In this document: one piece after another, positions 1 to 10,781 of the stretch
Position numbering within the stretch: the stretch's first letter is position 1
Layout of the letters: each line of letters begins with the position of its first letter
Source: Salvia splendens
Lineage: Eukaryota > Streptophyta > Magnoliopsida > Lamiales > Lamiaceae
Length of the DNA stretch: 64,000 nucleotides
Direction: 5' to 3'
Assembly (NCBI RefSeq): GCF_004379255.2
Contig: NC_056046.1
Location: forward strand, 12,710,001-12,774,000
Made by a program: the position numbers and the translations under genes
The notes under the pieces: generated by a model
The model's database searches: none
Told to the model about the DNA's origin: nothing
What the model saw: the letters and a program-made list of their open reading frames with translations, nothing else

Positions 1-255
1 TTGCTGCAGAAGTTGCAGGCATCCATCCCTATGAGTGTTGGGAACTTCTTGGATGCTCTGTACAAAGGAGCAGCGACATGGCCGGAGGAGAAACTTCCCC
101 TTCCATCGGTGTGCAAGTCGGATTTCAAGTTCTTGAGGAATGCATGGCAGAACGCGTTCAATTCGCCGAATCTGTGGGGGCTTGTGATTGTGACAGCAGG
201 GTGGGATGGATGCATTAGAACATTTCTCAACTATGGTTTGCCTATCAAGTTTTGA
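1..255 (+). CDS. 3' end of a gene, probably a WD40-repeat protein (WD44-like), partial
   Basis: The frame is open from the left edge to a TGA at 253-255, so only the last 84 codons are in the window and the start lies outside. The segment around residues 58-75 (GLVIVTAGWDG, then IRTFLNYGLP) looks like a terminal WD40 blade of the plant WD-repeat protein 44-like group, where the protein ends shortly after an 'NYGLP' stretch. WD40 proteins are scaffolds, and no specific role can be given from this fragment. No intron is evident in the visible part. The WD44-like assignment rests on remembered family resemblance and is moderate to weak; that this is a real C-terminus is more certain, because the composition is clearly coding and drops to AT-rich DNA right after the stop. 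Confidence 0.55.
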   Translation: MLQKLQASIPMSVGNFLDALYKGAATWPEEKLPLPSVCKSDFKFLRNAWQNAFNSPNLWGLVIVTAGWDGCIRTFLNYGLPIKF

Positions 256-1000
256 GATTCCAAACTTCTATTTTTTTGTAGATCACAAATGTTGTAAAAG
301 TGTTTGTAAACAACAATGTAGTAAAGAAATACTATTATTATTTAATTTTTATCCTTTCCAGACATCCTGCTGGAATGAGTTTGAATAGCTCCTCCATCCC
401 AAGCCTCCAGTTTATCTCACATTGGATTGATATAAGAATTACATTAAATCAATCAACATACTCTAGTAGTATCAAATTTAAAACTTCCACTGCCAATAAT
501 TTTCATAATATTAACTAAATTGTTTCTTTATGCAAATTATAGGCCTGATTTAAAACTCGGCCCAAACACCCAATTAGTTCGAGCTCGTTTGACGAGGTAT
601 AAACGTGAGTTACACAATTCTATGTTTAAGGAATAGATTGAAATACTAAAATATTTATTTTATGTTTAAGTAACCAAATAATTTCATATCCATGTTATCT
701 TATAGTGTAAGTGCACAATTCCTAGCTCCTAAGATTTATATCTTCACACGTAACCTCACTCCTCTCGGATGATATTGATTAAGGTGTTGTCTACTCCCAA
801 TTCACACAATTGCTGTTCAACCCTTGTATATTATAACAATGTAAAGATGCATTCAAACGAGTAGCTAATCAAATGAATGTAAAAGCACGAGAGTGACAAA
901 ATAACTACATGAGCCAAGCAAAACATTCAAAGACCAGTTAACATGTTTGATCCTTGGTCCTTGTGCGTCTCAAGCGTTGTTAGGAAGATCGCTAATGTAG
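256..1000. other. AT-rich intergenic sequence
   Basis: Contains the 3' flank of the gene ending at 255 and then ordinary AT-rich DNA. I see no convincing gene, repeat or element end. Confidence 0.5.
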
Positions 1001-1008
1001 GTCACACC

Positions 1009-1621
1009 TAGGGGTGGCAAATCGTGCGGATTGGGTCGTTATCGGGTTGACCCGATAACGACCCAACCCAATAAGGCCAAACCCGAACCCAACCTGTTAA
1101 GGAAACCCCAAACCCGAACACGAATCCGACCCGCCACCTCCAAACCCGGACACGACCCGGACACGACCCAAACACGATAGCGACACGAACCGCTTTGGGT
1201 TGACCCGACACGATAGCAACACGATATCGACCTGAACACGATAGCAACACGATAGCGACACGATAGCGACACAATAGCAACACGATAGCGACCCGACACG
1301 ATAACAACACGATAGCGACACGAACCGCTTTGGGAGGTAATTCTAATTTCTAAACCCTAATCTATTTTTTTATTATTTTCCTAAGTAAAAGTTACTAAAT
1401 TAAATCTAATAAAAAATAAAAATAATAAAATAATAAAATATTAATTTTTAACAGGTTACCCGCATCCGACCCGCACCCGACCCGCACCCGACCCGAATTT
1501 TTCGTGTTCTTATTGGGTCAACCCAATAATGACCCGTATCCAATAAGACTTGATCCAAACCCAATTATTTCGTGCGGATTCGTGTCGGATTATCGTGTCG
1601 TGTCAAAAATTGCCAGCCCTA
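1009..1621. mobile_element. hAT-type non-autonomous element (MITE), 613 bp, with 8-bp target duplication
   Basis: The ends are TAGGGGTGGCAA on the left and the complement of TAGGGCTGGCAA on the right (11 of 12 bases match). The element is flanked by a perfect 8-bp direct repeat GTCACACC at 1001-1008 and 1622-1629. An 8-bp duplication and short terminal repeats of this kind are diagnostic of the hAT superfamily. Inside are arms rich in GGGTCGGGTT-like motifs and a minisatellite. There is no transposase, so it depends on one supplied in trans. Open frames inside it are low-complexity translations and not genes. Confidence 0.85.
1160..1325. repeat. Minisatellite inside the hAT MITE, units like ACGATAGCGACA
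   Basis: About a dozen imperfect copies of a 10-14 bp unit (variants of cacgatagcgac and cacgatagcaac) occur head to tail. The array is bracketed by two copies of a 'gaaccgctttggg' box at about 1186 and 1322. Confidence 0.75.
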
Positions 1622-1629
1622 GTCACACC

Positions 1630-2808
1630 CTCTCAAATGTACTAGACCCGTCCAAGTTTCCTCTTATAAATGAGTGTACGACTCACAAAAGCTCATATGA
1701 TCCAAGCCGGGTGTCACTTCACTCGAATGTGATTGATCTAGATTATTTCCAACTAAGTTATTCATCTTCCAATATTATAATTATGTCTAAATGCGTTCAT
1801 AAGGTTGTCAATCAAACGAATATTAAAGCACAATGAAGATTAAAGCAACGGCATGAGCTAGACATAGACAATCAAATATCACATAGACATAGAAATCAAA
1901 GTATCAAATCCATATAATTCCATAATTCGATTAGTTCATCATGTTCTTGACAAAAGTAATTTTACAATTGTTTGTAAACATAGATAAAACTGAATAGAAG
2001 ATACCCTTGATTGATGGAATCTTGATTGGAGTCTCCTTCATCACTTTTGGGCTTAAACAGGAGCTTCCTCTTCTTTCTTTCTCAAGAATGGTGGTTTTTT
2101 TAATGTTTTGTGGACATTTTATTTTCCAACAAACTAACTAAATGATATTTATGATCTAAGACCACCAACAATGAAGATGTGAATGGTGGGTTTTTAGTGT
2201 TTTTGGGGACATTTTATTTTACGACAAACTTACTAAATGCTACTGTACTCTCTTGGTCCCATAAAAATATGTGCACTTTCTATTTTCGTCTGTTCAATCA
2301 AAAGATGTGCATTTCTATTTATGGAAAGTTGTCCCCAATAATTATAAATGAATACTATATGGTATTTGAGTTTAATTCGATTTAGGTAAAAAGAAAAATT
2401 GGGCGTGACCACCGGTGTATTAGAAGCAAAATGAACGGTCGAAAATAAGATAACTCCATATAATATGATTATGACTACCGCATTTCTTTTGTTTGTATAT
2501 AATGAAATTCTCATTTCTACAATTTTAACTATTATGTGTCATGTACAAATCGTCCAAAAAAAGTTGTAATTTTGTCGGGTTTGATTCAGAAAATGAACTT
2601 GCAAGTTACATAACATTGGGCCTTTGGGGCCCATCTATTTTTATGGGGCCGGACTAATGTTTCCATAATTTAAGGACTGCCACATCAATTTCCACATGCA
2701 ATTTATGCGATTTTATAATCAATTTATTGTATTTTGGCTGCACACATATATGCCTTTTTCAGGCCACATATTGATGCCTCTCTTTCGTACTGAATTTGGA
2801 CGAAAATA
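1630..2808. other. Intergenic, with a ~95-bp tandem duplication
   Basis: Two head-to-tail copies of a block starting 'gaatggtgg' begin at 2086 and 2181; both run through a shared 'gacattttatttt' segment and an 'aaactaactaaatg'-like segment. At about 2248 there is a one-ended Stowaway-like motif (ctcttggtcccata). Otherwise I see nothing. Confidence 0.5.
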
Positions 2809-3060
2809 CTCTCTCCGTCCGCGAATAAGAGTCTCATTTCTATCCGGCACGACTTTTAACAAATGTTAAGAAAAGTGGGTAGAAAAAAGTTAGTGGAATA
2901 TGTGTCTCACTTGTATATATTAGTTTTAAATGATAAGTGAGTGAAATGTGTTGGTGGAATGTGGGGCCTTTTTACCATTTATGGTAATTATGAACCAGGA
3001 CTCCTATTCGCGGACGGACCAAAATGAAAAAACGGGACTTCTATTCGCGGACGGGGGGTG
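2809..3060. mobile_element. Stowaway-type MITE (Tc1/mariner), 252 bp
   Basis: The inverted ends both carry CCGTCCGCGAATA and are flanked by TA dinucleotides at 2807-2808 and 3061-3062. Size, TA target and the CTCCGTCC-type ends fit Stowaway elements. Non-coding. Confidence 0.8.
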
Positions 3061-4010
3061 TAATAATGACTAAGATAGATTTGTGAGAATATTTTGAGAT
3101 ATTTAAAACAAGCTGGATCCTATGGTTATTTCTAATTCCTATATTATTAAGACTAGAGTATGTTGAGAAATATATTGCATTCCACCTTGACACAATGAAA
3201 CCCAAGATTTCCTACTGAGAAGAGTCTTAATTACGGTGCATCAATTTTACCAACATGTCTCTGTGGTCATGAGTGCAAATTTTTATAATTTTAGTAATAA
3301 TTTTAAAACACTACTACATTTTTTTCCTGTTAATTTTGTTCCCTGGATCTTTAAATTTGAGGCAAGATGAAAGACCAGATCACCTAAGTTTTAACCAAAA
3401 TCGGAAGCAACAAAATATGGAGTACAAAATTGTTATTCGTAAATATTGAGCTAAAACAATTAACTAATGTTATATGGATCTCAGTGTTGTTTTCAACACC
3501 TTGTGCATCATTCACCCCACACACCCTTTTAAACCGTCCTAAAAAATACATGATTAATGTATTTTTAATTTGTAGATGTGATGGTGAATTCCTATATTTC
3601 GTAATTAAAATCAAGTAAATGGATTTTCTTGTGTAAGAATAATATTTTTATTATAAAAGATTTGGAGATTAGAACACATGAATTGTTTTGTTCACAACAA
3701 AACATATGTAAAAAGCTGACACGTCTTGAGGCTGAATTTAATCTGAGAAGGAGAAATAATTACTTTCGAATTGTTCCAGTGAAAATAACGAAAAGAATAA
3801 AATTTTCAAACACACGACAATATATTGACGACAAATAAACAAATTAGGGAGTACTGTATATGGAAAATATATAGACTCCTACTAATTAAATGGAATTAAG
3901 TGTATAATTATTTTCTTTAGTAGAAATATTTTCCAATTGTTCTGTCGATGAATCCGGGCCCGGATTAATAAAACCATTATTTTATAGAGATATTGTTGAT
4001 AGTACTAGAT

Positions 4011-4182
4011 AACATTTCAATTATGAGGCAATATAATCATAGAGAGAATGTTGATCATTATTTATTTGTAAATAAAATTCCATTATGAGGCTATTTATAA
4101 AGAGAATGTTGATCATTATTCATTAATAAATAACATTTCCATTATGAGGCTATTTATAGAGAGAATGTTGAAAATTACTGAA
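4011..4182. repeat. Three tandem copies of a ~60-bp AT-rich unit
   Basis: Copies begin near 4011, 4074 and 4132. Each contains 'attatgaggc' followed by 'agagaatgttga'. The last copy is shorter. Confidence 0.7.
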
Positions 4183-7100
4183 TAACATTATCTATGGAGT
4201 AGAATATTTCACGAAGAAAATACATTAGATTATTGTCCAAAATTCTATTTATATTTTAATCATTTTTAGGCTAAAAGCGAGTATCGTTTCAGTCTAACTA
4301 CTAAAGAAGCTTCTAGAAAAATATTAAAGGCGAAATACCGTATCACTCTTTTTAAACCAGAAATAGCATCCACATTTCTGCAAATGATTTTCCGGTTTCG
4401 TTATTTTATTAATAATATTAAGAAACGTGCATTTATTGTTTTCGTAGAAAATAAATGTAGTAGAGTAGTATCATATGTCTTTAATCTTTATTATTTATTT
4501 ACGTATATATCTGAAACTTTACACTACGACGTTTTCAAACTTTAACTGTAAATCGCTATTAAATACTTCTACTAAAATGTTGTCAGATCCAATCACTCAG
4601 TGAACTTATTTATCAAAATTTAATTATATGAATGAATACAACTATAAGGTGTAGAGATGGACATCTACTGTAGACTGCTAATGACTACCAAACAATTAGG
4701 GAACAAATACATAATTTTAAAACCAACGACACGAATTGGATTTAGATTAATGAACTGGGAAACATCAAGGTTTTGAATATTTAGTAGTACAATAATGAAG
4801 GTTCTGAATGGACTAAAAAATAATTATATTTTCAGAACATTGTTAATTAATGGAAAAAACACGAATACATAAAAATTTGAAAGAAAATAAAGGTGGTATA
4901 ATGGAATATTAAACTGAAGCTGCAACTCTACCAACTTCTGAAATATAGCTAGCTAGCTTAATACACCAAGATTTAATACCCTTGTGATTTTTTCTAATGC
5001 TCGTCTCTACAGATTATCTAACGAGGGATGTGATCTCAATATTTGTAAATTAATTATTTTAATAATATATTAATTACAAAAATAGAATGTAACGGAATAT
5101 AATAAAACAAAAATAAATATATTACTATTTTAAAATGGAATTTAAAAAAGATTTTAAAAAAACATCCTTTGATGCATAACCTCTTGATAATCATTGCAAA
5201 ATTCAACTTATAAAATTTAATCTTAAAACAAAAAATATGTGCGAAAAATCAAAATGGAGTACATGGAATGTGAAACACAAGAAGTGGACCGTCGAATCTC
5301 ATATGTATGTCAAGTATACATATCCGAACCAAGTTCAAGACACAAGTGAAACCTAGCATACTAATTTTCATATCTAAGATTAATGTAAAAATAATTAAAA
5401 CTGATAACTTGCATTTATGCATATCATGATGTCCATGTATATATTCTACATTTTCTGAAGTTCAAAATTATTAAATTGTGGAAAATGACTACGTTTTGTG
5501 TGTTTGCTAGAGCCTAGTTAATGGTTCGTAGTCCGTAGAGATTTATATAAGAGAAGGCAAAACATAGGAGTCGTCAATGATCAGGTTTCCAAAGAAAATT
5601 GGAAACTCAAGTCTTGGAGGTGCAAAGGAATCAAAACAATAGAAATCTGCATTGTTTATAGAGTATTGTCCAGCATTATAAGGAATAGAAGAAAAATATT
5701 ATGAAATGATTATGTTTAATTTTTATTAATAAAATATTAATTTACACAAAGCAATAGAAAACTGCCATGTTTTTGGATCACTTTTTAAAACACTTTCCTT
5801 CTTCCTTGTATAGGTGGGATGTTTTTATAATTTAAACCGGTTAAGGGTTAAACAAATTGGAGTAACACTTTTGTACGTTATGGAGTTCATGATCTAATAA
5901 TCGTATGAATTTTCTTGGCTAGAAGTGGTGTTTCTATTAGTGTTATGTTATTTATACATGGCAAGTCTAATCAGAGAAACTTAACAATTATTTATAATGA
6001 ATTCTCTTATAACTATTTCATGTCATACACTTAATCTGTTGAACTTATATTTCCAATAAAAGTATGGGTTAAATGACAATATTATAAATTTAGTTAAAAT
6101 ATAATATTTTTTAAAATGATACTTAAATAATGTACTATTTGAAATTGAATGATTGATTTATAAGTATCTAACAATTATAATTAATATATAGTATACGAAA
6201 ATATGTTATTGGGCATATACTGAAAGACTCATAGTATACGAAAGAACATTTAGCAATCTAAACCTAATCACAACTTAATTCTCTGTTAGAAATGACAATA
6301 ATAACTTTTTTAGAATTGATCAACCATTTTCCTACTTTTAGGCTTTTAGAAAGAAATGAGGTTTTGAAAAAATAAATCGGCTAACTCAATTTAAGAAGAA
6401 AAAATTCAAAGTAATTCTGAAATATATTTAAAAGCCAACCTCAATCGTTAAATGATAGTAGTAATAACCTCTTTATGTTATAGTAGTATTTTTGTAATTG
6501 TATACTATCAAATAAAAACTCATGTCGTGATATTCAATTTAATAAACATTAAATATTTTATCATTAAACAATGTATACACTTAAAAAAAAATAAGAGAAG
6601 AAACTGTAAATACGATAAATTAAACAGAATAAAAATAAATGTCGTGACTCGTGAGCACTCTATATCTCTCTCCCCCATTAAATAGTAGAATGAGATTTAA
6701 GGTAAACCGAGATCTTCATTTAATTTTCAAAATTGCTATCGCATTTATATAATTTAATATACTACGGAGTAATTCATTTTTAATTTTATTACGTCCAGCT
6801 CCGGGACATCGACATTTTTAAAATTTACTTATTTTATTTAAATAAGTTATTTATTTTTGTGGTGCGGACACTAGCTCAACAAAATACTAATCATTTTCCA
6901 GCTAGTGGGGATACGTGAGATGTTAAACTCATAGTACTAATTCATAAACGAAAATCGACTTCAATTTGGAATCATTATAAATCATCAACAATTTCAACTC
7001 AAATACGAGGACAGCCAACACTCAATAAAAGGCTGCTCAATCATGTTAGAAAATTATTTTCCCACTTTTTAAAAATAAAACCTACTCCATTACTTTTTCA

Positions 7101-8105
7101 CGAAAACAGGCGCAGTTGAGTATTGAAAAAAATGGAGAAAGTAGTTTATGAGTTGTTTCAAAATAGAAGTCTTTTTTAAAGATGGAACAAAATCACAAAA
7201 TTCAAACATAATACCGAGAAAAACTCAATTTGAATTAAAATGCAGATAATATCATTAATTGCGATCGTTTACATATTATCATAAAATAGAAGTAACCGTG
7301 TAAGGAGAGAAGAGGGGTGCACAGATAATTCACATGACGTAAACGCTATTGGTAAGAAATAATAATATAATATTAATGAGAAAGAGAATAGTTGACCAAC
7401 GACCATCAATGCCGTAGATCGGATCGAGCAAATGGGATGGGCGGAACAATATGGGCCGTTGGAAATTAGCCGGCACGTATTTACACTCTTGTACAAACAA
7501 ATACTACTAGTACATGTCATAAACACATAAAGATTGGTTAAATTCTTGTGTAATTTTAAAAATTATTCTTAAATTATTACAAAGTTTGGATTTATAAAAA
7601 TTTGTCATTCAATGAAAATATTTTTTTATTGAACCGCGAGGCTTTTTTTTATAGATAAACGACATTGTCTAACTCACCGATGATGATGTTCACACAAGAT
7701 CCCGTCCCATAGAAATAGCTCATGTTTCTTTTTTCGGCCGTCTCAAAGAAATACTCTTAATATCCATTTATGGAAACTTTTTTCTCATTCTCTTTTATTT
7801 TATCATTTATGGGTCCCACCAGTCACTGCACAATTTTAACTATTTTTTCTCCTTCTCTCTTGCTTTATCAATTATGTATCAAAATACGTCCCTATTTTTA
7901 TGGGACGGATGGAATATTAGATACGATTTCATAAAATATTTCGTAGTAGGATAATTACGAACAAAACATTTTTGCTGATTAAATGCTAAAGGTACGAGAC
8001 GGATCAAAAATGAAACCGAAAGTATAGAATTCAATTTTGGGCATATATTTATCGTACTAAAAACAGCGTGTGTGAGAGGGACATTGCCCAGTAATTTTCG
8101 CGGCC
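4183..8105. other. Long AT-rich intergenic region upstream of the MYB gene
   Basis: No gene is recognisable. A worn Stowaway-like sequence lies at about 7745-7915, ending 'gggacggatgg'. The last few hundred bases are presumably the MYB promoter region. Confidence 0.5.
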
Positions 8106-8111
8106 TATAAA
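8106..8111 (+). promoter_or_regulatory. TATA box of the MYB gene
   Basis: TATAAA in the context ggccTATAAAggc lies 190 bp upstream of the MYB start codon. It is followed by a CT/GA-rich leader (8170-8235) typical of plant 5' UTRs. The expected transcription start would be near 8135-8140. Confidence 0.6.
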
Positions 8112-8295
8112 GGCAGACACTCCATGGTTCCGTGGCTGCTATGCGAAAAAATCATTTGGTTTCTTTCCCTCATCCCTTCTCTCTCTCTTATTGGCTGCTA
8201 CTGCGTGCTCTGTGTGTGAGAGAGAGAGGAAAACTAGAAGAAATACTCCAATCAAGTGTGTCGATATTTATTGGTAGCAAGTCTCAATAATTGCG

Positions 8296-8442
8296 ATGGG
8301 AAGATCCCCTTGCTGCTCCAAGGTTGGCCTCCGAAGAGGCCCTTGGTCCACTAAAGAAGACACTCTTCTCGCCAATTACATCACCCAACACGGTGAAGGC
8401 CAATGGAGATCTCTCCCAAAGAAAGCCGGTACCTAACTTCAT

Positions 8443-8473
<31 letters not shown>

Positions 8474-9121
8474 CCCCTTAACGTAGTGTAATTTGGTGCA
8501 GATCTAATGAGATGCGGCAAGAGCTGCAGGCTGAGGTGGATGAACTACCTCCGGCCGGGGATAAAGCGCGGCAACATAAGCGAAGACGAGGAGGATCTCA
8601 TCGTGCGCCTCCACGGCCTCCTCGGCAACCGCTGGTCCTTAATCGCCGGCAGATTGCCAGGTCGAACGGACAATGAGATCAAAAACTACTGGAATACTCA
8701 CCTCCTCAAGAAGCTCAACTCCTCCGCCGCCCCCCACAAGGACCTCCCCCACCTCGCCACCAAGCCCGCAAAGCACAAGAAGAAGAAGAAGAAGCCAACC
8801 CCTCCTCCGCCGCCGCCAAAGGAGGACGCTCCTCCGCCGAAGACGAAAGTGTGCGTGCCGAAGCCGATCAGGGTGTCGTCGGCGTTCTCCCGCAGCAACA
8901 GCTACGACAGCTTGGCCTCCAACAGCGACGCCGCCTACGTGCCGGAGAAGGACCTCTCATTCCCGCCGGTGCCGTGGCCGCCGATTTTCGAGGACTACGG
9001 CTGCGCTGATGATTTCCTCGACGGAGGGTTTATTTTGCCGGTGCTTAACCACTCCGGTTCCATATCAAGCGATGTGAACATGTTGGAGCAGGTCTACGAT
9101 GAGTACCTCCAGCTTCTCTAG
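8296..9121 (+). CDS. R2R3-MYB transcription factor, flavonoid-type (bHLH-interacting)
   Basis: Two exons: 8296-8428 (133 nt, the classical length of R2R3-MYB exon 1) and 8502-9121, joined by a GT-AG intron with a CT-repeat tract. The product is 250 aa. It starts [18 protein letters not shown]2 covers about residues 13-63 and R3 about 66-115, with the usual spaced tryptophans and first R3 position hydrophobic. Residues 76-95 fit the bHLH-interaction signature [DE]Lx2[RK]x3Lx6Lx3R (D76, L77, R80, L84, L91, R95), a mark of MYBs that work with bHLH and WD40 partners in flavonoid, anthocyanin or proanthocyanidin control. The C-terminal part has Lys and Pro runs (about 135-158), a short motif [12 protein letters not shown] and an acidic end that may activate transcription. 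The usual second intron in R3 is absent. Subgroup (5-like) is a guess. The nuclear, DNA-binding role is secure from the family. Confidence 0.9.
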
Positions 9122-9134
9122 AAGATTTACTACT

Positions 9135-9140
9135 AATAAA
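9135..9140 (+). terminator. Likely polyadenylation signal of the MYB gene
   Basis: AATAAA lies 14 bp after the MYB stop codon; further AATAAA copies follow near 9163-9170 in T-rich sequence, as in plant 3' UTRs. Confidence 0.5.
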
Positions 9141-9620
9141 TATGGATTTTTTTTTAAAATGTAAATAAATAAAAAATATGTATGGTTGTGCGATAATAAA
9201 CTACTTTTATTCTTTTTTTCATTTTAAATCATTCTAACTAATTAATGTGGGATTGTGGGTATAACACAATTAGTTCCCGAACTCTTCAAAGCCTTGTTCC
9301 ATTATATAGGAATTTTTGTCTTATTGATTTACCAACACCTTCAAATCTATAAATTTACTTAAAGGAACATTTCCAATTGTTGTGTTTTTACTTGTTACTA
9401 CTATTGCTCAGTTAACAAAACATCGTCTCATCTAACAACGCTACTAGTTAAATGTGTGTAGCCAAAATTCAATCAAACATTCCAAACTTTGTCTATTAGT
9501 AGGGATGTCGAAAACAGTAAATTTATTGCATTTAGTTCCCTTAAGAATGTACACCTAGAGAGCTAGAATAATTATTTTGTCATCTAGATTTAGTAAATTG
9601 GCTTCTCATTGTAAATTTAG
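9141..9620. other. Intergenic, nothing seen
   Basis: MYB 3' flank and AT-rich sequence without recognisable features. Confidence 0.5.
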
Positions 9621-9841
9621 CTCCCTCCGTTCCTTTATAATAGATGCATTTCTTTTCAGCACATAATTTAAGAATAGTGTATTAAATAGATGGTGAAAAA
9701 AGTAATAGAGAATAAAGTAAGAGAGATGAAGAGAGAATAAAGTAAAATGGTAATTACTTTTTGTCAAAAATAGAAAATGACTCAATTAACTTGGAATTTC
9801 CCAAAATAGAAAAATGACTATATTAACATGGAACGAAAGGG
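9621..9841. mobile_element. Degenerate Stowaway-type MITE
   Basis: The left end reads CTCCCTCCGTTCC. The right end, in reverse complement, reads ACCCTTTCGTTCC. The interior has the typical 'tttcttttcagcac' and 'gaaaatgactcaatta' blocks seen in the other Stowaway copies of this window. Confidence 0.65.
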
Positions 9842-10133
9842 TAATATTATAATCTTTATAAGATTGACCACATAGCTTTATTAAAAGAATTTATACTACA
9901 CATTTTTTGAGTTTTATTAGAGTATCAATCAAACCAGTTCAGCAGTTTCAAAACCCTATTCAAATTATGGTTTAATCAGATACTGGCTAAAGTTTTTATC
10001 TCTAACCCTACGCATTTGGTTTTCAGACTAATCGGGCTGATACCAAGAAAATTAACATGTGATCAGTCAAATGCATAATGATAAAAATTAGTCATTATTT
10101 ATAGAATATTAAACAAATTTAGAGATATATGCT

Positions 10134-10705
10134 TGATGGGGTGCGTACTAAACAAGCCCAACAGCAATGACGGCCCATCAGCCCAAAGCCCAAGAAAGAG
10201 TATCTGTTCGGCACCAAAGAGTTCGGACTCAGCCTACAGCTCGGTAAAAGCCGACCAGTCAAGCTCTCCTCTCAGATCGGCAAGAGCTGATCGGTAAAGT
10301 CCAGCAGTTCGGTCTCAGCATTCGACCGAACTAGGAGTTAGTGGACTCATGAAAGGCCTCCACGACCTCCACTATACCCACGATCTATTTAGTGGTACGA
10401 AGCAGTTATTGAGCAGTTATTGCTCATCCACAACCATCATTAGTGGTGATGCAAGCCACGATCTTAGTTCAATGTATAAATAGAACTTAGATCAGATAGA
10501 AAAAGGTTAAGCTCTCTAGAGATAAAATATCATATAGCAAGTCTGTGTTGTAAGCTGTAATCCCAGATCAAGCAATACAATCTTGCCCTCCCTTCTTCCC
10601 GTGGACGTAGATTTACTTCAGTAAATCGAACCACGTAAATTCTTTGTGTCGTAGTCTTTATTCTCTACCAGCATTTACTAACATCAGAAATTCGCGGATC
10701 CATCA
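10134..10705 (+). repeat. 5' LTR (572 bp)
   Basis: Starts TG and ends CA. Contains a TATA box at 10475-10482 (TATAAATA), so R would begin around 10505-10510. The copy at 20324-20895 looks identical. Confidence 0.95.
10475..10482 (+). promoter_or_regulatory. LTR promoter TATA box
   Basis: TATAAATA within the 5' LTR; the matching copy in the 3' LTR is at 20665-20672. It would drive the genomic RNA of the element. Confidence 0.7.
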
Positions 10706-10706
10706 C

Positions 10707-10724
10707 TGGCGCCGTCTGTGGGAA
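10707..10724 (+). other. Primer-binding site for minus-strand synthesis
   Basis: One base after the LTR the sequence reads TGGCGCCGTCTGTGGGA. The first nine bases complement the 3' end of a tRNA ending ACGGCGCCA; plant tRNA-Asp is the closest match I can recall. Later bases do not fit that tRNA, so the primer identity is inference. Confidence 0.7.
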
Positions 10725-10781
10725 ACAGAGAACAAAATTTGTGATAAAGCGAATTTTTGATCCATTTTTTCCACCCAAAAA

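Noticed and set aside
8507..9121. MYB start at the ATG in exon 2
   Set aside because: The upstream 133-nt exon encodes the rest of R2 with correct splice sites and a conserved MGRSPCC start.
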